DNA of 64,000 bases from Allosaccharopolyspora coralli (GTDB lineage: Bacteria; Actinomycetota; Actinomycetes; Mycobacteriales; Pseudonocardiaceae), in assembly GCF_009664835.1 (NCBI RefSeq), contig NZ_CP045929.1, positions 3,286,001 to 3,350,000 of the forward strand, in the 5' to 3' direction. Each line of letters starts with the position of its first letter. The stretch's first letter is position 1. Made by a program: the position numbers and the translations under genes. The notes below the pieces were generated by a model, which saw nothing but the letters and a program-made list of their open reading frames with translations, had not been told where the DNA came from and did no database searches. Below are positions 1 to 9,031 of this stretch, piece after piece.

Positions 1-353
1 CCCCCGTCGGCGTGCACAGCTTGACCGTCGGGCCGCTCGACGCCACCGCCCTCATGTGCGCCGCCACAGCCGGTCTGCTGTCCTCAGCCGTGCCGCTCGT
101 GGCCGACCTCTTCGCGCTGCGCCGCGTTCCCACCCACTTCTTCGGTCTGTTCATGAGCGCCAACCCCGTCTTCGCCGCCGTACTGGGGCTCCTCGTACTC
201 GACCAATCCCTGGGCTGGGCCGAATCCGCCGCGATCGTCGCCATCGTCGCGGCGAACGCCATCAGCATCCTCACCAGCCGCCCGCCCGGCGACACAACCC
301 CACCCCGCCACGTACCCCAGGATGAACTCTGTGGATCAGAGTTCCGGCGGTGA
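1..353 (+). CDS. EamA/DMT-family transporter, C-terminal part (5' cut by window edge)
   Basis: The frame is open from the first bases and ends at TGA 351-353, so only about the last 115 residues are present. Three or four hydrophobic segments are visible: TAGLLSSAVPLVADLFAL, an amphipathic FFGLFMSANPVFAAVLGLLVL helix pair, and AAIVAIVAANAISI. The pattern 'RRVP..FFGLFMSANPVFAAVLGL' followed by a late glycine-rich helix is typical of the second EamA repeat of drug/metabolite exporters such as the RhtA/YdcZ-like group. The substrate cannot be inferred. It is transcribed toward the Wadjet operon but ends about 130 bp before it. The tail after the last helix is short, polar and proline-rich. A small hairpin lies across the stop codon. 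Confidence 0.7.
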   Translation, partial: PVGVHSLTVGPLDATALMCAATAGLLSSAVPLVADLFALRRVPTHFFGLFMSANPVFAAVLGLLVLDQSLGWAESAAIVAIVAANAISILTSRPPGDTTPPRHVPQDELCGSEFRR

Positions 354-356
354 TCC
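325..356 (+). terminator. Small hairpin at end of transporter gene
   Basis: AACTCTG-tggat-CAGAGTT forms a perfect 7-bp stem inside the last codons. An alternative pairing is GGATCA with TGATCC across the stop codon. There is no U-tract. It may separate the transporter transcript from the Wadjet operon, but this is weak. Confidence 0.25.
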
Positions 357-482
357 GGCCTGTCGCCACGGGCACGGGGACCGCTCGGGGCGCAGGGACC
401 GCCTCGCCGACCACCGGCCGTGGGGTTCTGACGGGGGTGTGTCCTAGCCTCGGCGGTGACCTCGCAGGAAAGGGCCGCCTCG

Positions 483-2030
483 GTGGATCAGGATTTCGGG
501 ACGTTCGCTCACCTCACCTCACCCAAAGCAGCGCTGTACAGGGACATCATGGCGACGTTCCTGAAGGCCAAGCGCCGGTTCACCGTGCACCTCCGTCCCG
601 AGGACGTGGACGAGGAGCTGGACAACGGACCGGACGTTTCGGTGATCGCCGGTGCTCTCGCGCAGCTCGTGGAGTGGGGAAACCTCCGCGCTGATCCGGA
701 CACCAGCCGCGTCACCACCGTCGAGGACTTCCACCGCGCCCGGTTCCTCTACCAGCTGACGCGGCACGGCGAGGCCACCGAGCAGGCCCTGACGACCTAC
801 GACGAGGCGCTCGGCAGGCGTGGGGCGCTGCAGGCGGTGGCGCTGACCGACATCACCGACCGGTTGCGCGGATTGCTCGCCCTCGCAGGCGAGCCCGATC
901 CCGATCCGGCGAAGGTGCATCTGCTGCTGGACAGCCTCGTCGGCCGGTTCCGCGACCTCGCCGACAACGCGCAGGCGTTCATGCGATCCCTGCAGCGCAC
1001 GATCGATCTGCACGACACCGACGCGGATACGTTCCGCGCCTACAAGGACCGGCTGATCGACTACCTCGAGCGGTTCATCAAGGACCTCGTCAGTACCGGC
1101 GCAGAGATCGCCGGACTCGTCGAGTCCCTGGAGAACGCCGACGTGGGTCAGTTGCTGGAGATCGCGGCGCGACGCGAAGCCGAGGACGCCGCGCCCGGTG
1201 CCGACGACAACGACACCGAGGATTCGGACCCGCGTCGGGACGCGTTCGAACGGGGTCGCGTTCTCTGGCAGGAGCGCTGGCAGGGCTTTCGTGCGTGGTT
1301 CGTCAGCGATCAGCACCATCCGAGCCAGGCGAAGCTGCTGCGCAACCAGGCGCGTGCGGCGATCCCGCAGCTGCTGCAGGTGGTGGCCGCCCTCAACGAG
1401 CGTCGTGCCGGGCGGTCGGATCGCACGGCGGACTTTCGGACTTTGGCGCGCTGGTTCGCCCAGTCGCCCGACGAGGCGTCGCTGCATCGGCTGTGGCGCT
1501 CGGCGTTCGGGCTTTCCTCCGCGCGACACCTCACCGCCGACCCCGAGCAGGACGGCGCCGTCGCTTCCAGCACCCCGTGGGCGAGTGCTCCCCCGCTGTC
1601 CATCAGCCCACGGCTACGCAAAACCGGCAGCTACGAGCGGCGGGGCAAGCCCAATCGCGTGCTCGACCGGTCCGAACAACGCCGTTACCTGGCCGATCTC
1701 GCCGCCAAGGAAGCCGCCGAGACCGCCGCCGCGCGGGCCGCCCTGGTCACCAGCCACCCGACGCGGCTCTCCGACATCGCCACATTGGAACCGGGTGCGT
1801 TCCAGCTGTTCCTCGGACTGCTCGGCGACGCCCTGGCGGCACGGACACCGGGCGCCGATACGGTCCGCACCAGCACGTCCGACGGCAGCATGGCGATCCG
1901 GCTCCGTGTGCTCGACGGGCCCGGGGAGGCCGAGATCCACACCCCGCACGGTGTGCTGCGCGGCCCGGACTTCCTGGTCGAGATCACCGACCTCACCACG
2001 CGTGACGAAACGGAGGCGCGCAGCGCATGA
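483..2030 (+). CDS. jetA: Wadjet protein JetA (TIGR02677/DUF2397 family)
   Basis: First gene of a complete Wadjet anti-plasmid operon. In Wadjet, JetA is the kleisin-like subunit that bridges the SMC heads of JetC and binds JetB. The protein is about 515 residues, normal for TIGR02677. It opens with a winged-helix-like segment containing LTSPKAALYRDIMATF and LAQLVEWGNLRADPD, has long helical middle parts, and ends in a basic region with repeated R/A-rich helices. I prefer GTG 483 because AGGAAAGG lies just upstream; GTG 456 is also in frame and would be nearly leaderless behind a TAGCCT box. The stop overlaps jetB by 4 bp (ATGA), so translation is coupled. Identification rests on the family order TIGR02677-02678-02680-02679 and on the SMC partner. 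Confidence 0.9.
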   Translation: MDQDFGTFAHLTSPKAALYRDIMATFLKAKRRFTVHLRPEDVDEELDNGPDVSVIAGALAQLVEWGNLRADPDTSRVTTVEDFHRARFLYQLTRHGEATEQALTTYDEALGRRGALQAVALTDITDRLRGLLALAGEPDPDPAKVHLLLDSLVGRFRDLADNAQAFMRSLQRTIDLHDTDADTFRAYKDRLIDYLERFIKDLVSTGAEIAGLVESLENADVGQLLEIAARREAEDAAPGADDNDTEDSDPRRDAFERGRVLWQERWQGFRAWFVSDQHHPSQAKLLRNQARAAIPQLLQVVAALNERRAGRSDRTADFRTLARWFAQSPDEASLHRLWRSAFGLSSARHLTADPEQDGAVASSTPWASAPPLSISPRLRKTGSYERRGKPNRVLDRSEQRRYLADLAAKEAAETAAARAALVTSHPTRLSDIATLEPGAFQLFLGLLGDALAARTPGADTVRTSTSDGSMAIRLRVLDGPGEAEIHTPHGVLRGPDFLVEITDLTTRDETEARSA

Positions 2031-3238
2031 GCGCCGTCGACGATGTGCTCGCGTCCTCGCGCGCGGGCGAGCTGCGACGCGCCGCCCGCGCTCTGCTCCG
2101 GCGGCCGCTGGTGCGGGCCAGTGGCCCCGAGGCCGAGGCGTTCGTCCTGATCCGCAGGCACGCCGCCACGCTGCGCGAGTGGTTCGACCGCAACACCGGC
2201 TGGGCGCTGATCGTCGAGGCGGACCTGGCTCGACTGGTCAAGTACACCTCCCACACCGACGACCCCACCTATCCCGCCAGGGAGGCGCGGTCGAAACCTC
2301 CCTTCACCCGGCGCCGATACGTGCTGACCTGCCTGGCGCTGGCCACGCTGGACCGCGCCGAGACGCAGATCACCCTCGGTCGCCTCGCGGAGCAGATCGT
2401 TCTCGGGGCAGGCGACCCGGACCTGGTCGCGGCGGGCATGACCTTCACCCTCGAGGGGCGCGACGAGCGCAGCGACCTGGTCGCGGTGGTGCGGTTGCTG
2501 CTCGATCTCGGTGTGCTCAGCCGTGTCGCCGGTGACGAGGACGCGTTCGTCAAGGACACCGGCGACGTGCTCTACGACGTGCACCGCCGCGTGCTCGCCG
2601 GGCTGCTGGCCACTCCTCGGGGGCCGTCGACCGTGGCTACCGAGGCTTCCGAGACCTTCGAAGACCGCATCTCGGCGCTGACCGCCGAGACCCCGGCCAC
2701 CACCGACGATCTGCGCAACCGGCGGATCCGCCACCACCTGACCCGCCGACTGCTCGACGAACCGGTGCTGTACTACGACGAACTCGACGAGGCCGAGCGG
2801 ACCTACCTGTCCGGTCAGCGCACGGCCATCACCACACGCATCACCGAACTGACCGGTCTGGTGGCCGAGACCCGCGCCGAAGGCATCGCGATGGTCGACC
2901 CGTTCGACGACCTCACCGACGTGCGCATGCCCGAAACCGGAACCGAAGGTCACGCCACGCTGCTGCTCGCCGACCACCTCGCACGCAGTACCGAGTCGCC
3001 GGTCCCGCTGGAACGACTGCACCGGCACGTCCGCGAGCAGGCCGACGCACACCGTTCGTACTGGCGGCGCGACGCCGCCGAACCCGGTGCCGAGGTGGGG
3101 TTGACCACCGCCGCGCTGGACCGTCTGGAAGCGTTGCGCCTGATCTCCCGGGACGCCGAGACCGTGACCGCGTTGCCCGCACTGGCCCGCTACGCGCTGG
3201 CCGAACCGACCGTCCACTCCCCGCAGGAACGCCCGTGA
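2027..3238 (+). CDS. jetB: Wadjet protein JetB (TIGR02678/DUF2398 family)
   Basis: Second Wadjet gene, 403 residues, matching the usual size of DUF2398 proteins. JetB is the KITE-like dimeric winged-helix subunit that sits on the JetA kleisin in the JetABC motor. The sequence shows the family's N-terminal LLRRPLVRASGPEAEAFVLI block, then RNTGWALIVEADLARLVK, and RRYVLTCLALATLDRAETQITL. Central and C-terminal winged-helix segments follow (DLVAVVRLLLDLGVLSRVAGD and RHHLTRRLLDEPVLYYDEL). Start and stop each overlap the neighbours by 4 bp (ATGA with jetA, GTGA with jetC), so the four proteins are probably made in fixed proportion. No frameshift or internal stop is visible. Confidence 0.9.
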   Translation: MSAVDDVLASSRAGELRRAARALLRRPLVRASGPEAEAFVLIRRHAATLREWFDRNTGWALIVEADLARLVKYTSHTDDPTYPAREARSKPPFTRRRYVLTCLALATLDRAETQITLGRLAEQIVLGAGDPDLVAAGMTFTLEGRDERSDLVAVVRLLLDLGVLSRVAGDEDAFVKDTGDVLYDVHRRVLAGLLATPRGPSTVATEASETFEDRISALTAETPATTDDLRNRRIRHHLTRRLLDEPVLYYDELDEAERTYLSGQRTAITTRITELTGLVAETRAEGIAMVDPFDDLTDVRMPETGTEGHATLLLADHLARSTESPVPLERLHRHVREQADAHRSYWRRDAAEPGAEVGLTTAALDRLEALRLISRDAETVTALPALARYALAEPTVHSPQERP

Positions 3239-6200
3239 CCCGAGAACTCCCCGACCCGCAGCTGACCCGGTGGCAACCGCTTCGCGCCGGGCTGATCGAC
3301 CTGTTCTACTACGACTCCGAGGAATTCTGGTTCCACGACGGCCGTCTGCTGCTGCGCGGCAACAACGGAACCGGCAAGTCCAAGGTACTGGCGTTGACGC
3401 TGCCGTTCCTGCTCGACGGCGACCTGTCCCCGCACCGCGTCGAGCCCGACGCGGACCCGAAGAAGCGGATGGACTGGAACCTGCTGCTCGGCGGGGCGCA
3501 CCCCCATTCGGAACGGCTCGGCTACAGCTGGCTGGAGTTCGGCCGCCTCGACGAGCACGGCCGTGTGGACATCCGCACGCTGGGCTGCGGGATGAAAGCC
3601 GTCGCCGGGCGCGGCATCAGCCGCCACTGGTTCTTCGTCACCGACCAGCGCGTCGGCGACGAACTCGACCTCGTCGACGCCACCGGAACGGCCCTGAGCA
3701 AGGACCGGCTCACCGACGCGCTCGCCGACCGTGGCACCACCTACGACAGGGCACGCGACTATCGCCGAGCCGTCGACGAGGCCCTGTTCGGGTTCGGCGC
3801 CCAGCGCTACGGGGCGCTGGTCGACCTGCTGGTGCAGTTGCGCCAACCACACCTGTCCAAACGTCCCGACGAGAGGACGCTGTCGAACGCGCTCACCGAA
3901 GCACTGCCGCCGCTCGACCAGGCCGTCATCGCCGACGTCGCCGAAGCGTTCCGCAGCCTCGAAGAGGACCGGGAGTCGCTGCGGTCGATGACCGAGGCAC
4001 GCGAGGCCGCGACGTCCTTCCTCAGCCACTACCGCCGCTACGCCCGCATCGCGGCCCGCAGACGCGCGAGACAGCCGCGGGACGCCCAGACCGGCTACGA
4101 GCGCGTCAACCGCGACCTGTCCGCCGCCGAGGCCGACCACACCGCCGCCGAAGAACAGCTGGAAGCCGCGAAGAGCCGGGTACAGGAGCTGACCAACGCC
4201 CGAACCCAGTTGCAGGCCAAGGAGGGCGCACTGCGCGCCAGCCCGGAAATGCGCAGCGCGCAGGAGCTGGAGCGATCGTCAGAGGAAGTTCGGCGCCGAA
4301 CCGACGAAGCCCAACGCCTCGCCGGTGAGCGCGACAAGAGCCGGAACCGGCTCGCCACGCGTCGGGAACAGCACACCTCGGCCGAGTCACGTCTCGCCGG
4401 TACGCGCGAGGAACTGACCACCCGGCGACAGTCCGCGACCGAGGTTGCCTCGACGGCTCGGATCGCCGACAGCCACACCGAACACGTCGACACACCGCTG
4501 GAGGGCCACGCCGAACCGGCCGCCGTCCGCCGCGCGGCCGAGCAGCTGCGTGATCGGCAGCAACGCGCGGTCGATCACGTCGACGCCCTGCTCAACGACG
4601 TCGACACCGCCGACCGGAAGCTGGCCGACGCCCAGCGCCGGAGCGCCGAGCTCGACACCGAAGCCGGCGAGCTCGCCGAACGCACGGAATCCGCGGACAA
4701 CGCCGTCGAGCAACGCGGCGCCGATCTCGTCACGGCCGTGCGTGCGCATCTCGACGGCGCCACCGAGCTCCGGCTGCCGGACCCGGCGAGCACTCTCGCC
4801 GAGCTGGAACTGTGGGTGGAGACCCTCGACGGCACGAACCCCGCGGCGACCGCCGTGAACACCGCAGGCCACGCGGCGACGGGCGAACTCGCCCGGGCGG
4901 ACGCGGACCTGCAGGCCCAGCAACAGGACCGCAACCACCGCCGCGCCGAACTGATCGAGGAGATCGACCGGCTCGAGCGGGGCGAGGACACCAGCCCACC
5001 CACCCCGTACACCAGGGACTCCGCCGCGCGGGCCAACCGCGACGGGGCGCCACTGTGGCGGCTGGTCGACTTCGCCGACGAGGTCACCGCCGACGACCGA
5101 GCAGGCATCGAAGCTGCACTGGAAGCCGCGGGAATCCTCGACGGCTGGGTCATGCCGACGGGAGAGGTCTTGGATCCGGAGGCCGAGGACGTCGTGGTGC
5201 GTGCCGGAACACCGGCACGCACGTCGCTGGCCACGGCGCTGCGGCCGGCCGTCGATCGCGACGATCCGCGTGCGGCCACCGTCTCCGACGCGACCGTGAC
5301 CGAGGTCCTCACAGCCATCGGCCTCGCCGACGACGCGCTCGACACGGAGTCGACGACCGCGGTGAGCCGCCGGGGACGGTTCCGCAACGGCCCGGTGGAG
5401 GGCCGCTGGAACAAGCCGGTCGCGACCTACATCGGGCGCAGCACCCGTGAAGTCGCTCGCCGCGCCCGGCTGGCCGATCTGCGTGGCGAACTGACCACAC
5501 TGGACGCACAGCTGACCGAACTCGCGGATGGTCGCGCGCGCCTGGACGAACGATCGGCTGCTCTCAAGGCCGAGATGGTGAACCTGCCCGACGACGCCGC
5601 GTTGCGCGACGCCCACGCCCGGGTGAGTTCGCTGGTCGCCGAGCGCGAACGCCTGACCCAACGCCAGTCCGAGGCCACGCACGCGTTGGCGGCCGCCAAT
5701 GAGGAAAACCGAACCGCGCGATCCGCGCTGACCACCGGCGCCGACGACGCCGCACTTCCGTCCGATCGCAGCGCTCTGAACGAGGTGACGAGGGCGCTGC
5801 AGGAATACCGCACCCAGTTGGAGGGGCTCTGGCCGGCCTGGCGGGCCGTCGTCGACGCCGAGCGGCGCGCCGCGGACACCGCAGCCGAACTCGCCGATGC
5901 CGAAGCGGATCTCACCGACCTGGCCGAGCGCGCGAGCGAAGCCGAACAGGCCGCCCTGGCCGCAGGCGAACACCATCAGACGCTGCGCGACACGGTCGGC
6001 GCCGCGGTCGAGGAGCTCGAACGGCAACTCTCCGAGGTCACCAACTCGCTCAGCGCCAACACCCAGCACCGTGGTGAGGCGGACCGCGAGGTGGAGAACG
6101 CCCTCGACGCGCGCGGCAACGCCAACGGCCGCCGCGAACAACTCCGCACCGAACTCGCCGAAGCCACCGAGCACCGAACCGTGGCCACCGACTCCTTCCG

Positions 6201-7356
6201 GCGGTTCGCCCAGACCGGCCTGCTGGCCGTGGCGCTGCCCGAGCTCGAGGTGCCGGACTCCACGACCACCTGGTCGCCGGACCCGACCGTGCGACTGGCG
6301 CGCAAGGTCAACGACGAACTGTCCGATCACGCCGAGGACGACCACACCTGGGACCGCGCGCAGCGCAGAGTCACCGAGGAACACAAGACGCTCACCGAAA
6401 CGCTCACTCGCCAGGGAAACCGCGCCACGGCCGACTTGCTCGACGACGGCATCGTGGTCGAGGTCGAGTTCCACGGCCGCCGCACCTCCGTGCCCGATCT
6501 CGTCGACGCCCTCGAGACCGAAGTGTCCGATCGGGAGCGACTGCTCGACGAACGCGAGCGAGAGATTCTGGAGAACCATCTGGTCAACGAGGTGGCCAGC
6601 ACGCTGCAGGAACTCATCTCGGCAGCCGAGAATCAGGTCGCCCGCATGAATGAGGAACTCGCGGCCCGACCCACCAGCACCGGGATGCGGTTGCGTCTCG
6701 TCTGGCGTCCCCGGCCGGACGGGCCCACCGGTCTGAACGCGGCACGCGAACGCCTCCTGCGCCAGAACCCCGACGCGTGGTCCGAAGAGGACAGAAGCAC
6801 CGTCGGCAGTTTCCTGCAGGAACGCATCGCCGACGTCCGCGCGCGCGACACAGCGGGGACCTGGCTGGAGCAACTCACCACGGCACTCGACTATCGCGGC
6901 TGGCACCAATTCGTCATCGAACGCCACCAGAACGGGCAGTGGAAGTCGGCGACCGGGCCGGCCTCAGGCGGCGAACGCGTCTTGGCCGCGAGCGTGCCGC
7001 TGTTCGCCGCTGCTTCCTCGCACTACGCCTCGGCAGGCAACCCGCACGCACCCCGGCTGGTCACCCTCGACGAAGCCTTCGCAGGGGTCGACGACAACGC
7101 CCGAGCCAAATACCTCGGACTGCTGGCCGCGTTCGATCTCGACGTGGTCATGACCAGTGAACGTGAGTGGGGCTGCTACCCGGAGGTCCCCGGGCTGGCC
7201 ATCGCGCAACTGTCCCGCACCGAGGGAGTCGACGCGGTGCTGGTGACTCACTGGCAGTGGAACGGCAGTGACCGTGTCCAGCTCGAACGGCCTGACACGG
7301 ATGCGTCGACCCCTCAGCCACCACAGCCTTCCGCGCAGGACGGCTTGTGGGCGTGA
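3235..7356 (+). CDS. jetC: Wadjet SMC-like ATPase JetC (TIGR02680 family)
   Basis: The ATP-driven DNA-loop-extruding motor of Wadjet, 1373 residues. The N-terminal head carries Walker A GNNGTGKS at residues 42-49. Two long Glu/Arg/Ala-rich coiled coils (about 270-570 and 730-1000) flank a globular hinge-like segment with DGAPLWRLVDFADE and GVLD-type strands (about 600-720). The C-terminal head carries the ABC signature SGGERVLAAS near residue 1245 and Walker B LVTLDEAFAGVDD near 1277-1289, with the catalytic Glu intact. All ATPase motifs are therefore present, and this copy should be active. It overlaps jetB by 4 bp and jetD by 10 bp. The family is known to recognise and cleave small circular DNA together with JetA, B and D. 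Confidence 0.93.
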   Translation: MTRELPDPQLTRWQPLRAGLIDLFYYDSEEFWFHDGRLLLRGNNGTGKSKVLALTLPFLLDGDLSPHRVEPDADPKKRMDWNLLLGGAHPHSERLGYSWLEFGRLDEHGRVDIRTLGCGMKAVAGRGISRHWFFVTDQRVGDELDLVDATGTALSKDRLTDALADRGTTYDRARDYRRAVDEALFGFGAQRYGALVDLLVQLRQPHLSKRPDERTLSNALTEALPPLDQAVIADVAEAFRSLEEDRESLRSMTEAREAATSFLSHYRRYARIAARRRARQPRDAQTGYERVNRDLSAAEADHTAAEEQLEAAKSRVQELTNARTQLQAKEGALRASPEMRSAQELERSSEEVRRRTDEAQRLAGERDKSRNRLATRREQHTSAESRLAGTREELTTRRQSATEVASTARIADSHTEHVDTPLEGHAEPAAVRRAAEQLRDRQQRAVDHVDALLNDVDTADRKLADAQRRSAELDTEAGELAERTESADNAVEQRGADLVTAVRAHLDGATELRLPDPASTLAELELWVETLDGTNPAATAVNTAGHAATGELARADADLQAQQQDRNHRRAELIEEIDRLERGEDTSPPTPYTRDSAARANRDGAPLWRLVDFADEVTADDRAGIEAALEAAGILDGWVMPTGEVLDPEAEDVVVRAGTPARTSLATALRPAVDRDDPRAATVSDATVTEVLTAIGLADDALDTESTTAVSRRGRFRNGPVEGRWNKPVATYIGRSTREVARRARLADLRGELTTLDAQLTELADGRARLDERSAALKAEMVNLPDDAALRDAHARVSSLVAERERLTQRQSEATHALAAANEENRTARSALTTGADDAALPSDRSALNEVTRALQEYRTQLEGLWPAWRAVVDAERRAADTAAELADAEADLTDLAERASEAEQAALAAGEHHQTLRDTVGAAVEELERQLSEVTNSLSANTQHRGEADREVENALDARGNANGRREQLRTELAEATEHRTVATDSFRRFAQTGLLAVALPELEVPDSTTTWSPDPTVRLARKVNDELSDHAEDDHTWDRAQRRVTEEHKTLTETLTRQGNRATADLLDDGIVVEVEFHGRRTSVPDLVDALETEVSDRERLLDEREREILENHLVNEVASTLQELISAAENQVARMNEELAARPTSTGMRLRLVWRPRPDGPTGLNAARERLLRQNPDAWSEEDRSTVGSFLQERIADVRARDTAGTWLEQLTTALDYRGWHQFVIERHQNGQWKSATGPASGGERVLAASVPLFAAASSHYASAGNPHAPRLVTLDEAFAGVDDNARAKYLGLLAAFDLDVVMTSEREWGCYPEVPGLAIAQLSRTEGVDAVLVTHWQWNGSDRVQLERPDTDASTPQPPQPSAQDGLWA

Positions 7357-8615
7357 GCACCGATCACGAGCGGTTGACGCGGCTTCTCGGCGGGGACGAC
7401 CTCGCGTGGCTCGTCCAGCGGGCCCGGCGACGCATGGAGCTCGGCAAGCCACTCACCACGTCGGTCACCCTCTCCGAGGCGAACTCCGCGCAACGGGAGG
7501 CCGTGCACCGACTGCTCGGTCGTCGACCCCGTGCGGGAACCACTCTCACGGTCTCCCTGCCGGCCGTCGACGACGTGCTCCGGCAGTCCGGCGCGTGTCC
7601 TGACGGGTTGGAAGTCGCCGTCACCACCCTCACCGGCCCGGTTACCGTGCGATCAGAGGCGGCCGAACGGGAAGAACGCGGGTGGCGTGAGGCATTCGCC
7701 CCGTTGCGGGACGCAGTGCACGGCAGGGCCGAACTCGCCGACTGGTACGACCATCTGCACTCCAGCGGGCTCGTTCGCAGGCTCACCGGAACCTTCGAGC
7801 AGGCCGCACCAGTACTCCACAACCTCGCCGCGGTCGTCCGCGCCCTGCCCACGTCCGCCGAGCCGTTGGGACACTTCGCCGCCCGCATCACCGGCAGCGC
7901 GCATGCCCTCGACGACAACCGTCCACTGTCCACACTCACCCTCGGTGCCGCCCGCGCCGTGGCGGGCCTGCCCGACGGGTCCGGAGCACAGTGGCAGCGA
8001 GAGGTGTGGGCTGCCGTCGGCATCCTGCGCGACGAGCTGTCCTCGACGGTGCTGACGCTCGGCCTGCCCGGTGACGCGAGAACAGCTACCGGACGGGCAC
8101 TGGAGGCGTTACGCGGAGCCGGTCAACCAGCCGTACTGACGCTGCGCCAGCTGATCCACGACACTCCCGAGTGGACGATCGAGGGACAACCCGTCTCGAT
8201 CTGCGAGAACCCGGTGGTGGTCGCCGCCGCCGCCGACCGGCTCGGATCGATGTCGGCTCCTCTGGTCTGCGCCAACGGCCAGCCCGGCGCCGCCGTGATG
8301 CACCTGTTGCGTCAGCTCGCCACGTCGGCGGCCCGGTTGCGTTACCACGGTGATTTCGACTGGGGCGGCCTACGTATCGGCAACGTCGTGTTCGACCGAC
8401 TACCTGTCATTCCGTGGCGTTTCGACTCGGCGGCGTACGAGGCCGCCGTGACCGGGCACTCCTCACACCAGCTCGGCGACAAACCGGTTCACCCCAGCTG
8501 GGACGACCGCCTCGGCGCCCGGATGCAGCAGGTCGGCCTCGCAGTCGAAGAGGAACACGTCGTGGACGACCTGATCGACGACCTGTCGCTCTCCGAGCAG
8601 CACACCGATCCCTGA
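7347..8615 (+). CDS. jetD: Wadjet nuclease JetD (TIGR02679/DUF2399, Toprim fold)
   Basis: The DNA-cleaving subunit of Wadjet, 422 residues. JetD resembles topoisomerase VI/Spo11: an N-terminal winged-helix arm region followed by a C-terminal Toprim domain. The Toprim residues can be seen. Glu287 lies in ICENPVVVAAAA, and the Asp-x-Asp pair is D336/D338 in HGDFDWGGLRIGN. Earlier blocks (TLGAARAVAGLP, WAAVGILRDELSSTVLTLGLP) match the helical middle of the family. The GTG start overlaps the end of jetC by 10 bp, and the gene ends the operon, facing a convergent small gene. The complete motifs argue that cleavage activity is kept. My recollection is that the DUF2397/2398/2399 set is called type II Wadjet; the type number is from memory. 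Confidence 0.9.
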   Translation: MGVSTDHERLTRLLGGDDLAWLVQRARRRMELGKPLTTSVTLSEANSAQREAVHRLLGRRPRAGTTLTVSLPAVDDVLRQSGACPDGLEVAVTTLTGPVTVRSEAAEREERGWREAFAPLRDAVHGRAELADWYDHLHSSGLVRRLTGTFEQAAPVLHNLAAVVRALPTSAEPLGHFAARITGSAHALDDNRPLSTLTLGAARAVAGLPDGSGAQWQREVWAAVGILRDELSSTVLTLGLPGDARTATGRALEALRGAGQPAVLTLRQLIHDTPEWTIEGQPVSICENPVVVAAAADRLGSMSAPLVCANGQPGAAVMHLLRQLATSAARLRYHGDFDWGGLRIGNVVFDRLPVIPWRFDSAAYEAAVTGHSSHQLGDKPVHPSWDDRLGARMQQVGLAVEEEHVVDDLIDDLSLSEQHTDP

Positions 8616-8626
8616 GCTTGCCCCCG

Positions 8627-8657
8627 TAGCGCGGACACCGATGTAGATCGTCCGCTA
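8627..8657. terminator. Hairpin between convergent jetD and small membrane gene
   Basis: TAGCG-c-GGAC pairs with GTCCGCTA around a 13-nt loop, giving an 8-9 bp stem with one bulge. It lies 12 bp after the jetD stop and overlaps the TAG stop of the opposing gene, so it could end both transcripts. Confidence 0.4.
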
Positions 8658-8858
8658 TGCTTCTCGTTTCTTCAATTGCCTAGATCGCATCGTTTTTGAT
8701 GCCAGTAGAGAAATAAGAGAAACTGCTAACATGAACCATGAAACAGGGAAATTATTCCACCCCCAAAGAAGGGCGACAGAAGCGATAATCGAGACTACAC
8801 TGATCACCAATAGCGCGATTTGCGCATTGGTTCTTTTGAGTGCCCCTGTCGTGTTCAT
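8655..8858 (-). CDS. Small two-helix membrane protein, unknown
   Basis: A 67-residue protein with two predicted transmembrane helices (IALLVISVVSIIASVALLWGW and WFMLAVSLISLLAS) and a basic tail, TMRSRQLKKREA. I do not recognise a family. It is translationally coupled to the tiny gene upstream through an ATGA overlap at 8855-8858. The DNA (about 8660-8860) is clearly richer in A+T than its surroundings, with runs such as GAAATAAGAGAAA, which suggests recent import. It sits between Wadjet and the insertion sequences. It could be a phage- or plasmid-derived membrane protein, a small toxin or an accessory defence peptide; nothing in the sequence decides between these. Confidence 0.5.
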   Translation of the reverse strand: MNTTGALKRTNAQIALLVISVVSIIASVALLWGWNNFPVSWFMLAVSLISLLASKTMRSRQLKKREA

Positions 8859-9016
8859 GGCTGCCTCTTCCTGTTGTCAGCATTGAGTAGCGCCCCCCAG
8901 GCATTGATAACACTTGCAGCAGCGAAGGCCCCTCCCACGACCCCAGGCACCACCACCAGTCGCCAAGCCACTCGCGACGAACCCACCGACCGCAAGAACG
9001 GTACTACCGTAGGCAT
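8855..9016 (-). CDS. 53-residue membrane peptide, coupled to next gene; 5' end possibly lost
   Basis: The frame runs from ATG 9016 to TGA 8855 and encodes one hydrophobic helix (LVVVPGVVGGAFAAASVI) followed by a polar tail ending NADNRKRQP. The stop overlaps the start of the following small membrane protein, which argues that both are real. No good ribosome-binding site precedes ATG 9016, and the frame stays open upstream up to the IS30 boundary at 9031/9032. The original start may therefore have been removed when mobile elements landed. Conceptual removal of the IS30 copy and one GCG joins this frame in phase to the IS3 orfA remnant. No function can be given. Confidence 0.35.
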   Translation of the reverse strand: MPTVVPFLRSVGSSRVAWRLVVVPGVVGGAFAAASVINAWGALLNADNRKRQP

Positions 9017-9031
9017 TGAGCCGAGCAGGCG

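Noticed and set aside
4387-6927. 846-codon frame antisense to jetC
   Set aside because: Shadow of a high-GC coding sequence with low complexity; jetC has all SMC motifs on the plus strand.
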